DNA of 64,000 nt. It comes from Bacteroidota bacterium. Lineage in GTDB: Bacteria; Bacteroidota; Bacteroidia; Chitinophagales; BACL12. Positions 39,156-47,374 of this stretch are shown piece after piece (the first letter of the stretch is position 1; each line of letters begins with the position of its first letter). Under the pieces are notes generated by a model. The model was not told the origin of the DNA. It did not search any database and worked only from the letters and a program-made list of their open reading frames with translations. Location: the NCBI GenBank assembly GCA_016718035.1, contig JADKEK010000001.1:930001-994000 (forward strand), written 5' to 3'. The position numbers and the translations under genes were made by a program.

Positions 39156-40986
39156 ATTTATAATTACCGGGTGTAGATGCCACATAAGAAGTTCCTGTTG
39201 CGCCAAATATTAAACCTCCGCCTTTATACCACTGGTAGGTGCAACCTGGTACCGGGGTAACATTTAATGTTACGCTTCCACCTGCACAAAACGAAGTAGG
39301 TCCCGCGGCCGTTATAGCTGCACTTGGATTTTTATTAATAGTAACATTAATTGCTTCGGATGTTGTTGTGCCGCAGTCGTTGGTTGTAACACAAGTATAC
39401 ATACCGGCTTTATTGGCAGTATAACTCATACTGGTTGCTCCGGCTATGTTTACGCCATTGCGTTGCCATTGGATACCATCACCATTGTAATCTGAAGTAA
39501 ACATTACTGTATTTCCCTGACATACAGTTGTGGGTCCTAAAGGAATTGCAGTAGCATAAATTATCATACCATCATCAATTATTCCATTGCAATCGTCATC
39601 AATTGCATTACACACTTCTTCAGTTGGTGTACAATTAGCAACTAATTTTATTGCCCAAAAATCTGCGATGCCATAAAACGGTGTTGTTTTATTTCCTGAT
39701 ATGGGCGACATAGAAGTGCCGGAAATAATAATTGATCCATCAGGTGTAATATCCAGTCCACCGGATAAATCTTCACCATTTCCACCAATTGTTTTTTGCC
39801 AAATTAAATTACCGCTATTATCTAATTTTAAAATCCAATAATCGCCATAAGAAAATCCACCATAAGTAGCTTCTGTTTTATCGCCTGAAATACCTGTCGG
39901 TGTGTAACCGCTAATGATATATCCACCATCGTAATTTTGATGTAAGCCGGTCAATACATCGCGACCAGAACCTCCGATAGTATTTTGCCAGGAAATATTG
40001 CCTGATGGGTCTAATTTTACCACCCAATAATCATCAGAGCCTAAATTTGCTTCTGATTTATCTCCACTTATACCTGATGATGAATAACCGCCTAATAAAT
40101 ATCCGCCATCGTTCGTTTGAATTACATCACTTAGTGCATCCATATCACTTCCACCGATAGTATTTTGCCAGGTGATTGTGCCTGTTGAAGTTAATTTCAT
40201 AATCCAATAGTCGTAAGCGCCATTGGAATTTTCAGTTTTATCTGCAGAAGCATTGGAAATTGAAGAACCACCAACTATGTAACCACCCTCGGTAGTTTGG
40301 CGAATAGTCACCAACATATCGGTAGAACTACCACCAATCGTTTTTTGCCAGCTGATATTGCCAAAAACATCCAATTTTAAAATCCAGAAATCGTCGAGAC
40401 CTTTGCTGGCAGTGGTTTTATCGCCATTTACCCCACCTGATGAAAATCCGCCCACGATATAACCACCGTCATCGGTGAAATGTAAGGAGGTGCACATATC
40501 GTTTTTGTTGGTTCGCAATGAATTTTGCCATTCAATTGTGCCGGTGCTGCTAAGTTTGAGCACCCAATAATCCTGTTCACCCAAGTTGCTTTCGGTTTTA
40601 TCGCCGGAAATGCCTGAGCTGGAGTACCCACCGATGATATAACCGCCATCGGGTGTTTGGTGGGCATCGTATAACACATCGTAAGCAGAGCCGCCTATAG
40701 CATTTTGCCATTCAATAGTGCCATTGGCATCCGTTTTTAGCACCCAGAAATCGGTTGCCCCGTTAGAGTTTTCTGTTTTGTTACCTGTGATGGAAGAATA
40801 TGAATCCCCGGCAAAAAAATATCCGCCGTCGCTAGTGCTGAGCGCCACATTCATAAAATCGGCTTCAGTGCCGCCATAACTTTGTTGCCACTCAATTGCA
40901 GGCGCTTGCCCAAAAGCTGTAAAGGTTGCTATTACGCATGGAATTGATAATAAGGTTGCCCTTTTCGAGAGGAGAAATTTAATCAT
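38833..40986 (-). CDS. P18: T9SS-exported seven-blade propeller protein, first gene of the array transcript
   Basis: The product has 717 residues: signal peptide ending FTAFGQ, seven blades (about 27-448), MopE motif CNAIDDDCNGIIDDG (about 455-470), two Ig-like domains of the P17 subtype and a sorting domain from about 645. It is the first minus-strand array gene; upstream lies a 609-base divergent region shared with the TonB-dependent receptor gene. The third blade starts LRTNKND instead of IGG..D, the only blade core in this protein that has lost its GG. Confidence 0.9.
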   Translation of the reverse strand: MIKFLLSKRATLLSIPCVIATFTAFGQAPAIEWQQSYGGTEADFMNVALSTSDGGYFFAGDSYSSITGNKTENSNGATDFWVLKTDANGTIEWQNAIGGSAYDVLYDAHQTPDGGYIIGGYSSSGISGDKTESNLGEQDYWVLKLSSTGTIEWQNSLRTNKNDMCTSLHFTDDGGYIVGGFSSGGVNGDKTTASKGLDDFWILKLDVFGNISWQKTIGGSSTDMLVTIRQTTEGGYIVGGSSISNASADKTENSNGAYDYWIMKLTSTGTITWQNTIGGSDMDALSDVIQTNDGGYLLGGYSSSGISGDKSEANLGSDDYWVVKLDPSGNISWQNTIGGSGRDVLTGLHQNYDGGYIISGYTPTGISGDKTEATYGGFSYGDYWILKLDNSGNLIWQKTIGGNGEDLSGGLDITPDGSIIISGTSMSPISGNKTTPFYGIADFWAIKLVANCTPTEEVCNAIDDDCNGIIDDGMIIYATAIPLGPTTVCQGNTVMFTSDYNGDGIQWQRNGVNIAGATSMSYTANKAGMYTCVTTNDCGTTTSEAINVTINKNPSAAITAAGPTSFCAGGSVTLNVTPVPGCTYQWYKGGGLIFGATGTSYVASTPGNYKCYVTKIATGCYKSSNSIPVTITCKENNNESQNELTVYPNPANQSIAVLSNFVGENTITIIDAVGNNVMQMNTSETLLEINISNLPAGMYSVLLQNTNGQNSTHFIKN

Positions 40987-41208
40987 AAATGTGTGTTGTT
41001 GTCGTTAAAAAAATCCAACATTTCTCCTGTTTTCATGAGCAGGGAAATTATGGGGTGTTTCGGTACTAAAAGTAAACAAGTACCTGCGTTTTACCAAAAA
41101 ACGAGGTGAAAAAACGGCATTTTGTGACATAATCGCTGTAAAGGCTTGATTGGTAAGGGTTTGGAGGGTGTTAAATTTGTGGTAGTAAGGTTTGAGGTAG
41201 AGGGGAAA

Positions 41209-41340
41209 ACAGCCGAAACCGCAGAAGGAAATCAAAGAGAACAGCCCGCGAAGGGCGCAGAGTCGATTATAATTAAGTTTTATTGTGGATTGCATCGGAC
41301 GGAGTCCTGCACACGGTGCTGTTGAATCAGAGATTTAGCA
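41209..41340. repeat. Dispersed intergenic repeat, copy 1
   Basis: About 130 bases match 60570-60703 with roughly three quarters identity by eye. They share landmarks such as GATTATAATTAA, GCATCGGACGGAGTCCT and TTTAGCAGAGCAG/TTTGCAGAGCAG in the same order and spacing. Both copies are intergenic. It may be a degenerate mobile element, a small RNA or a regulatory structure. Confidence 0.65.
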
Positions 41341-41461
41341 GAGCAGAAGCAAAATTTTATACCATTTTATTTTGTATTATTTGCGTGGGTTCATTTTGGC
41401 CCTATGTGGTTTCGGCTGTTGCTGGAATTTTTCATGCTACGTTTTTACTTTAATAGCTGTA

Positions 41462-41484
41462 TTGGTTAATAAATGTTTAACCAA
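41462..41484. promoter_or_regulatory. Inverted repeat TTGGTTAA-N7-TTAACCAA upstream of the receptor gene
   Basis: The eight-base arms match perfectly with a seven-base spacer. The site lies about 110 bases upstream of the receptor start. The half-site GGTTAA/TTAACC recurs as inverted repeats at 45947-45960 and 47296-47323 upstream of two other plus-strand genes, so it could be a shared operator. Confidence 0.35.
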
Positions 41485-41595
41485 AAAATAAAATGAAAAA
41501 TAAATTAGCGCGGAATTTCAATTGATAATTATGAATTAGTTGTTTTTCCACATAGTTACTTTACAAATTGCCCTAAAATCATCAACTTTGAGGCA

Positions 41596-41730
41596 ATGAA
41601 GCAACTGCTACTTGTGTTTGTATTGATGTTTGCAGTCCATAATTTTTATGGACAATCTGCCTCATTAAGTGGCAAGGTAACAGATGCTACCACAGGTGAA
41701 ACGTTGCCAGGCGTAAATAAAAATAACTAA
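41596..41730 (+). pseudogene. TonB-dependent receptor, N-terminal fragment
   Basis: The ATG at 41596 opens a signal peptide MKQLLLVFVLMFAVHNFYGQ and the start of a carboxypeptidase-regulatory-like domain, SASLSGKVTDATTGETLPGVN. The normal continuation VILTGTTFGAIADFDGNY is found in the DNA at 41802. Between them lies an 83-base insertion with a stop at 41728. The fragment belongs to the receptor gene that continues to 44532. Confidence 0.8.
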
Positions 41731-41801
41731 ACGGTTGGAAAAAAAATGCGAAAGCCCCCCCCGCCCCCCCCCCCGCCCCCCCCCCCCCGGGCCCCCCCCC
41801 C
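41719..41801. other. 83-base insertion with long poly-C runs, probable assembly artefact
   Basis: The insert splits the receptor coding sequence exactly between GVN and VILTG. Its right half (41755-41801) is almost only C, interrupted by a few G. Homopolymers of this kind are foreign to this AT-rich genome and typical of poly-G read tails or of a filled gap. It also creates a spurious poly-glycine open frame on the minus strand. Confidence 0.75.
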
Positions 41802-41855
41802 GTTATCCTTACCGGAACTACATTTGGTGCCATTGCCGATTTTGACGGGAACTAC

Positions 41856-43673
41856 GTGGTAGCTGATATTCCTCCCGGCGAATACAATGTGCAGTTTACT
41901 TATATCGGCTATGAAAAAACAGTTTTTACCGCTCAAAAATTTAGCGCCGGCGAAAAGAAAAAATTGGATATTGCCCTAAAATCTACAGTGCTCACTTTTG
42001 ATGAAGCGGTGGTAATTGTTGGTGAAAAACCTTTGGTTGATGTAGAAGATGCCAAAACTGGCTCAACACTGACTGCCAAAGAAATTGAGTTACAACCGGT
42101 GCGACAAATACAGAGTGTAATTAATATGCAAACCGGTGTTGTACAAAGTTCCGATGGTGTGCATATTCGAGGCGGAAGAAGTTACGAAACGGGATTTTAT
42201 ATCGATGATGTTTCTGCTCGCGACCCATTGAGTGGAACTGGTTTCGGGATTGACATCGGGACCAATAGTATTTCAAAAATTGACGTTACTACGGGCGGTG
42301 CAGGTGTTGAATTTGGGAATGCAACTGCTGGTATAGTAAATACACAGACAAAATCGGGTGACGATAAATTTGAATTTAACGCCGGATATAAACGCGATAA
42401 TTTCGGATTTAATAAAAATGCAGGCAGCACTTGGAATCAACAAGTAATGGAAATGGGCATGGGTGGTCCGTTAGCTTTTAAAAAGAAACTGACATTTTAT
42501 ACTACCCTTAAAACGAATTTCAGCGATACGTTTATTCCAAATTCTCCAAATGGTGAAGGAAATGCTGCAGAGCAGGTAGTTTCATCACTTTACCCCAATA
42601 CACAGTGGTCGCCCTACCAGGATAATCGCTGGGCAGGTATGTTGAAATTGGATTATAAATTTGACCCAAAACGAAGACTGAGTTTTACGTATTTAAAAAG
42701 TATAACCATAAATCAGGATTACAATATGTTGCGCGTTACAGGCAATGATGTAAGTTTTAATCCCGGTTATCAGTTTTTGTTCGCTTTACAACCTGATAAT
42801 GCCAATACTTATACACATGATACCAATCTTGAAACAATCAAGTGGAGTCAAACCATTAGTAATACATTTAGTTATCAAATAACTGGTTCAAGATTGTATG
42901 TGAAATTGCGTGCAGATGCCAATGGCGCGCCGTGGAGACCTGATGTGGTGAATACTGAGTTTGACCCTGAAAGTATTGTCACCTATCCTGCAACTGTATT
43001 TAATCCTGATGATAGTATCGTATTTGTAAATCCGGGACCGGGTTTATACAATAATGGCGGTATTGCAACGCTATGGCATGATCATTATGTGTTGGAATAT
43101 ACTATTCGTGCATCAGCAAATGTTTATTCGAAAGACACACGCAATAAATTATTTTTCGGGACTGAATTAAAACCACAGGAATATCAGTGGATAGATATTA
43201 CCAGACCATGGATTGGCGCTCCAATACAATTAGCAGATGGCAGCTATTCTCAATCGTATCGTTTGGGAGATATAAGTGATGTGTGGAAGGTAAATCCATT
43301 ATCGGGTGCTTTATTTATTTCCGATAAATTAAAATACCTGGGATTAATTGCCGAAGCCGGTTTGCGATTAGAATATTGGTTCCCGGGAAAATTTTTGGAT
43401 GATGCTGTCGCAGACTCCACAACTACTATTGCTCCTGCTTTTAGAGATGCATATTATGCCGACAGTTATGGACTTGGTGAACGCCGTTTTAAAATGCGTT
43501 TATTACCAAAATTTTCGGCTTCATTTCCAATAAAAGAAAATCAGGTATTGTTTTTTAATTACGGTCATAGCACAGTAATGCCGCATCCGAGTTATGTATA
43601 TACCGGCATGGATCCTTATTTTGCTGATAGAAGGTACACTCGGATTTATTGGCAATCCGGATTTAAATCCTGA
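41856..43673 (+). CDS. TonB-dependent receptor, regulatory domain, plug and first part of the barrel
   Basis: The open frame really resumes at 41802; 41856 is only the first ATG after the insertion. It encodes the end of the carboxypeptidase-regulatory-like domain (DFDGNYVVADIPPGEYNVQF.YIGY), a plug domain (about 45-170 of this piece, with GVHIRGGRSYETGFYIDDV and VEFGNATAGIVNTQTKSG) and outer-membrane barrel strands. Such receptors take up large or scarce substrates through the outer membrane with TonB-ExbBD energy; the substrate cannot be told. No SusD-like partner is adjacent. The frame breaks near 43630-43633, where one extra A in the run GAAGG pushes translation into 13 wrong residues. 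Confidence 0.85.
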   Translation: MVADIPPGEYNVQFTYIGYEKTVFTAQKFSAGEKKKLDIALKSTVLTFDEAVVIVGEKPLVDVEDAKTGSTLTAKEIELQPVRQIQSVINMQTGVVQSSDGVHIRGGRSYETGFYIDDVSARDPLSGTGFGIDIGTNSISKIDVTTGGAGVEFGNATAGIVNTQTKSGDDKFEFNAGYKRDNFGFNKNAGSTWNQQVMEMGMGGPLAFKKKLTFYTTLKTNFSDTFIPNSPNGEGNAAEQVVSSLYPNTQWSPYQDNRWAGMLKLDYKFDPKRRLSFTYLKSITINQDYNMLRVTGNDVSFNPGYQFLFALQPDNANTYTHDTNLETIKWSQTISNTFSYQITGSRLYVKLRADANGAPWRPDVVNTEFDPESIVTYPATVFNPDDSIVFVNPGPGLYNNGGIATLWHDHYVLEYTIRASANVYSKDTRNKLFFGTELKPQEYQWIDITRPWIGAPIQLADGSYSQSYRLGDISDVWKVNPLSGALFISDKLKYLGLIAEAGLRLEYWFPGKFLDDAVADSTTTIAPAFRDAYYADSYGLGERRFKMRLLPKFSASFPIKENQVLFFNYGHSTVMPHPSYVYTGMDPYFADRRYTRIYWQSGFKS

Positions 43674-44532
43674 AGTTGATATTGCTTATGAATTAGGCTT
43701 AAAATCGTCCATTACATCTAATGATGCAATTAATGTAACTGCATTTTGGAAAGATAAATATGATTTTATTACATCGAGTACAATTTTAATAGAAGATGTA
43801 ACCGGTAGAGAAGTAGCGCGTACTATTCGAATTAATTCCGATTATGCACGTGTTCGAGGAATCGAAATTGCATATTTAAAACGTATACAAAAATGGTTTA
43901 GCGGAAGTATTTCTTTAAGTTATAGTATTGCTACAGGCCAGAGCTCATCAGCATCTGAGGCTTTAGGAGATATTTTGGCGACAGGTAATTCCGAAACATC
44001 GGTGGAAACACCATTAGCATGGGATAGTCCGATTGATGCAAAAACATACGCCATATTTTTATTGGATAATACCACAGGATTATTCAATAAACCATGGATA
44101 AATAAAATGACATTATATACCGAGGCAATTTATCGCACCGGAAAAAGATATACACCTTATACCTTAAAAGGCACAGAAGCAATTTCGGGCAGACCGATTT
44201 ATGAAATTGTTTCTGACCCTGAGAAGCGATACAGTGAAATTGGAGCAAGTAATTTTTGGTTGAATATTACTTATAAAAAATGGTGGGATTTAAAAACTAC
44301 TCAGCTGGCATTTACATTTGAAATTACTAACCTTCTGAATACATTAAATACAGCCATTGTAAATCCTGTCACCGGTGAAGCTTACCAATATGGCGACCCG
44401 GTTCCAAGTGAATGGCGCGATCCATCATTTATCGACCCACGCGATCCGCGATCTTACGGCACACCACCTGATAATCCAGCAAGATATTACGAACAACGGC
44501 ATATTTTGGCCGGTTTGAGTTGGAAATTTTAA
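43594..44532 (+). CDS. TonB-dependent receptor, C-terminal part of the barrel
   Basis: From about 43634 this frame continues the receptor with the conserved GFIGNPDLNPE signature that follows DR in Bacteroidota receptors. It runs through barrel strands to the C-terminal RHILAGLSWKF, ending in the aromatic residue expected of an outer-membrane barrel. The first 13 residues from the ATG at 43594 are out of frame and not part of the protein. Removing one base near 43632 joins it to the fragment at 41856-43673. Confidence 0.85.
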   Translation: MYIPAWILILLIEGTLGFIGNPDLNPEVDIAYELGLKSSITSNDAINVTAFWKDKYDFITSSTILIEDVTGREVARTIRINSDYARVRGIEIAYLKRIQKWFSGSISLSYSIATGQSSSASEALGDILATGNSETSVETPLAWDSPIDAKTYAIFLLDNTTGLFNKPWINKMTLYTEAIYRTGKRYTPYTLKGTEAISGRPIYEIVSDPEKRYSEIGASNFWLNITYKKWWDLKTTQLAFTFEITNLLNTLNTAIVNPVTGEAYQYGDPVPSEWRDPSFIDPRDPRSYGTPPDNPARYYEQRHILAGLSWKF

Positions 44533-44622
44533 GTAATTAATTCAAATTATTGATTAGTTTTGATAACGCTTTTAAGCGTAATATTTAATTTTTTTACGGC
44601 ATACATCAATAAATTAATTACA

Positions 44623-45339
44623 ATGAAAAAAATAATTACTCCTCTCCTGTTTAGTCTTTTTTATTTGTTTTCTAGTAATATATCCGCACAGTTATGTAAC
44701 GATATTCCTATTTCACTGGTTGGTGAATCATTTCAATTTAAAGCAAGTGATTTTATCAGTTATGGTGACAGCATGATATCATTTGAATTAATCAATCAGC
44801 ATGCTACTTCTTTTTTTGCCTATCCTCAAGCCAAATTAATTCCAATAACTGCTTTACCCGATGGTATGTCATTAGCTACAGTTAATTTGGATTGGATGGT
44901 ATTTGCTTCTGCCTGGAATATCGATTCCATTGCACTTGTCCGTATTTATTACGATGTTGCAATGCCTGTTCCGGCTAATTATACTGTTACATTTCAACTA
45001 TGGTTAAATAACTTATCTCCTGTTATCGACTCTTGTTATTTTACGGATAATTATGTGGTGAATCTGAATCCAACGGCAAATGCGGTGATGGATATTCGTG
45101 CAAATAATATTACAATATTTCCTAATCCCGTTGCACAAGGTCAATCTATTACTATTCAATCAGATGAAATGTTTGATGTAAAAACATATACTATCTATAA
45201 CTTAGTTGGCGCAACAATTACATCCGGTATTATTCAACATAATCAATTACCCTTAGATGGCATCCCACAAGGATTGTATGTTTTAAATATAACAGACAAT
45301 TCTTTGAAAAACACAAACTTTAAATTAATAATTGAATAA
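44623..45339 (+). CDS. Small secreted protein with T9SS sorting domain
   Basis: The ATG at 44623 (MKKIITPLLF...) is chosen because it opens directly on a signal peptide ending NISAQ; the frame extends upstream to a TTG at 44560. The 238-residue product has an unrecognised middle region (about 25-155) and a C-terminal sorting domain (about 160-238: IFPNPVAQGQSI ... IPQGLYVLNI). It lies 90 bases after the receptor gene and its TAA directly abuts the ATG of the next gene, so both are surely one transcript. Confidence 0.8.
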   Translation: MKKIITPLLFSLFYLFSSNISAQLCNDIPISLVGESFQFKASDFISYGDSMISFELINQHATSFFAYPQAKLIPITALPDGMSLATVNLDWMVFASAWNIDSIALVRIYYDVAMPVPANYTVTFQLWLNNLSPVIDSCYFTDNYVVNLNPTANAVMDIRANNITIFPNPVAQGQSITIQSDEMFDVKTYTIYNLVGATITSGIIQHNQLPLDGIPQGLYVLNITDNSLKNTNFKLIIE

Positions 45340-45909
45340 ATGAAAAATCTATTTTTTTTGGTTATTGTTTTGACAGCCTGCGCTGCATGGATAACACCAC
45401 AATCTGAGGAACATTTAATTTACCACGATAACAATGTGCAACTAAAATGGAAAGATTATCAGGGCACAGTTGAAGAAGATGCTAATATTACGGCTTTAAC
45501 ATCAATAGGTTTCAGGATGGGATATAAAGGTACTGCACGCCAAGATTCATTAATTGTTGTTGTAGAAGCTTTTTTCGACAAACAAAATTCTTGGGTGAAA
45601 AAGGACACTACTGCTTATGCCTTAAAACATGAACAACTTCATTTTGATATTACAGAATTATACGCGCGCAAATTAAAGCAATCAATTCAGAGTGCTTCGC
45701 TTACTTACAAAAATTACCAATCGGTAATGCGTGATTTAGAAAGAAAAGCACATAATGATATGAATACTGCAGATAGCATTTATGAGGTGGCAACCGATTA
45801 TAGCAAGAATAAAGTGGAACAAAAGAAGTGGAATGATAACATTGCCGTTGACCTTTCCAACCTCAAGGCTTTTGAAGCAGACACATTCAGGGTGGCAGTG
45901 CATTTATAA
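45340..45909 (+). CDS. Putative lipoprotein with DUF922-like Zn-protease motif
   Basis: The 189-residue protein begins MKNLFFLVIVLTACAAW, a lipoprotein signal with a lipobox LTAC, so Cys13 is the likely lipidated residue. Residues about 85-110 contain LKHEQLHFDITELYARKL. HE..H with a nearby E is the zinc-binding pattern of the DUF922 family of predicted secreted proteases. The upstream part (LKWKDYQG) also fits that family. Catalysis is inferred, not shown. It starts one base after the stop of the preceding T9SS gene; a common task in surface-protein processing is possible. Confidence 0.7.
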   Translation: MKNLFFLVIVLTACAAWITPQSEEHLIYHDNNVQLKWKDYQGTVEEDANITALTSIGFRMGYKGTARQDSLIVVVEAFFDKQNSWVKKDTTAYALKHEQLHFDITELYARKLKQSIQSASLTYKNYQSVMRDLERKAHNDMNTADSIYEVATDYSKNKVEQKKWNDNIAVDLSNLKAFEADTFRVAVHL

Positions 45910-45946
45910 GTCTTCGCTTACTTCTAAACAATTCTTACTCAGGTAC

Positions 45947-45960
45947 TTAACCTAGGTTAA
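45947..45960. promoter_or_regulatory. 14-bp palindrome TTAACCTAGGTTAA upstream of the 46010 gene
   Basis: This perfect palindrome ends 49 bases before the start codon of the next gene. A similar site, also with outer TTAACC and GGTTAA, ends 51 bases before the gene at 47375. The equal placement suggests binding by one regulator. Confidence 0.4.
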
Positions 45961-46009
45961 TGGTGGTTAAATTTGATTAGCGACTTTTCTTAACCTAATC
46001 AACCACACT

Positions 46010-47257
46010 ATGAGTAAGTTTCCCAAAACTTTGCTCATCCCCTTGTTATTACTTTTGCATGGCTACTGCCTTGCCCAGTCCGGTGATGTTATTTACATGC
46101 GTGCTGATTACGATGAGCCATGGTGTTGCGGTTGGGCGCCTTACGAATTTTCTAATCCATTAAATCTTACCGAGGTATTTGGACCAGGCGGATGGAGTTT
46201 ACATTACTATGAATACACAGACGCCAATGCCATTTTTAATGATAACACCTGTTATGTTTTTATGGAAGGCGGAGATGGCCATGCTGATATGATGGAGTGG
46301 TTTTTTTCGTGTAATCAAACACTAATAGAAGATTGGGTTTATAATGGAGGCAGTTTGTTCATTAATGCTGCACCTAATGTTGGAGATGGATTGAGTTTTG
46401 GTTTCGGAGATGTTTGGTTATGGTATCCTTATGCCTTTCCTACTGATGTGAGTCAGGATCCTGCAGGAGCAAGTCATATGATTTGGAGTGGTCCGTTTTT
46501 ACCAACCGCCACCAACATGTTTGGCCCCGCTTATGCCCATGCCTATGTGTCCGGATCAGGATTAACCCCTATTATCACCGAAACATATAATCAGGATCAG
46601 TTGGTGCTTGCAGAAAAAAACTGGGGTTTAGGGCATGTCTTTTTTGGGGGGATGACAACAGCCTGCTGGCATTGGCCTGAAACCGAAAGTGTAAACATCA
46701 GGCAAAATATGCATAGTTATATGTATGTGGTTTGTGGCCTTTTGTTATCGGAACAAGCACTGAGTTTCAAAGCACAAACATTTGCAGGAGGCGCATTATT
46801 AAATTGGGGGCTCGAAAACAGCGATTCAGGCAGTTATTTTGAACTATTAAGGTCAAAAAACGGCACTGATTGGGAGCTCATTTCGGTTATATCTGTTTCG
46901 GGATCGCTCGATTACGAAATGATTGACACAGATCCACTGCAGGGTAAATCTTATTATCAGCTAAAGCTTAAAGATGAATTGGGTCGTACGCTTCAGGAAA
47001 AAATGGCTCCGGTAGAGATTGATGTGGCATTTGATGTATTTCCTAACCCTGCAAAAAATAATCTAGTGGTGAGCGGAATAGATGCTCAAGCTGCTGCTTA
47101 TCAGCTATTTTCCATCGAAGGGAACGAGGTTGCAATAACATCTACATCTGGATTTGATGAGGTTTTGCTGACTTTTTCAGGTTTAACCAAGGGAAGTTAT
47201 ACCCTTTTGATTACCGCAAACGGTCAGCGTTTATATAAATCTATCATTATCATATAA
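46010..47257 (+). CDS. Secreted T9SS protein with an amidotransferase-like N-terminal region
   Basis: The 415-residue protein has a signal peptide (about 1-23, ending YCLAQ) and a domain of about 220 residues rich in Trp, Gly and Asp. The order of motifs VFMEGGDGHADMMEW, NGGSLFINAAPN and GHVFFGGMTTACWHWPE resembles ThuA/type-1 amidotransferase-like folds found in many secreted Bacteroidota proteins. I cannot confirm the family. A beta-sandwich region (about 250-335: YFELLRSKNGTDWELI) of the type common before sorting domains follows, then a sorting domain (about 340-415). Function is unknown. Confidence 0.75.
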   Translation: MSKFPKTLLIPLLLLLHGYCLAQSGDVIYMRADYDEPWCCGWAPYEFSNPLNLTEVFGPGGWSLHYYEYTDANAIFNDNTCYVFMEGGDGHADMMEWFFSCNQTLIEDWVYNGGSLFINAAPNVGDGLSFGFGDVWLWYPYAFPTDVSQDPAGASHMIWSGPFLPTATNMFGPAYAHAYVSGSGLTPIITETYNQDQLVLAEKNWGLGHVFFGGMTTACWHWPETESVNIRQNMHSYMYVVCGLLLSEQALSFKAQTFAGGALLNWGLENSDSGSYFELLRSKNGTDWELISVISVSGSLDYEMIDTDPLQGKSYYQLKLKDELGRTLQEKMAPVEIDVAFDVFPNPAKNNLVVSGIDAQAAAYQLFSIEGNEVAITSTSGFDEVLLTFSGLTKGSYTLLITANGQRLYKSIIII

Positions 47258-47295
47258 ACACAATTTGGCGCGTAGTTTGCAAGTGATGACAAACT

Positions 47296-47323
47296 TTAAC
47301 CTGATGTTAACATCACAGGTTAA
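47296..47323. promoter_or_regulatory. Nested palindrome upstream of the LolA-like gene
   Basis: A 14-bp perfect palindrome TGATGTTAACATCA is flanked by TTAACC on the left and CAGGTTAA on the right, giving a 28-base dyad. It lacks a T run, so an operator is more likely than a terminator for the preceding gene. It ends 51 bases before the next start codon. Confidence 0.4.
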
Positions 47324-47374
47324 TTGATAACCAAAATATCTGTCTAATTTTAACACTTCAAATTACATCAAATT

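Larger units (their letters stand above)
40987..41595. other. Divergent intergenic region: array promoter side and receptor promoter side
   Basis: These 609 bases separate P18 (minus) from the receptor gene (plus) and must hold both promoters. A TACTTTTA-like -7 element lies on the minus strand upstream of P18, but no -33 element at normal spacing is evident. The middle holds one copy of a dispersed repeat (about 41209-41340), and 41462-41484 holds an inverted GGTTAA repeat. A 96-codon open frame at 41005-41295 is rejected as a gene because its only recognisable part is the repeat. Confidence 0.55.

Noticed and set aside
3000..40900. Many plus-strand open frames of 60-180 codons inside the array
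   Set aside because: They are antisense to strongly supported genes and repeat in parallel with the blade repeats, so they are shadows of the repetitive coding sequence.
1..40986. Regular spacing of near-identical DNA as a possible CRISPR array
   Set aside because: The repeats are blade codons and stalk modules inside open frames; unit length and variability do not fit CRISPR repeats and spacers, and no cas gene is present.
41005..41295. 96-codon open frame between P18 and the receptor gene
   Set aside because: Its similarity to the frame at 60559-60777 is explained by the dispersed non-coding repeat; no signal peptide or domain is seen.
41727..41936. Minus-strand open frame rich in glycine
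   Set aside because: The glycine run is only the translation of the poly-C block; the rest is antisense to the receptor gene.
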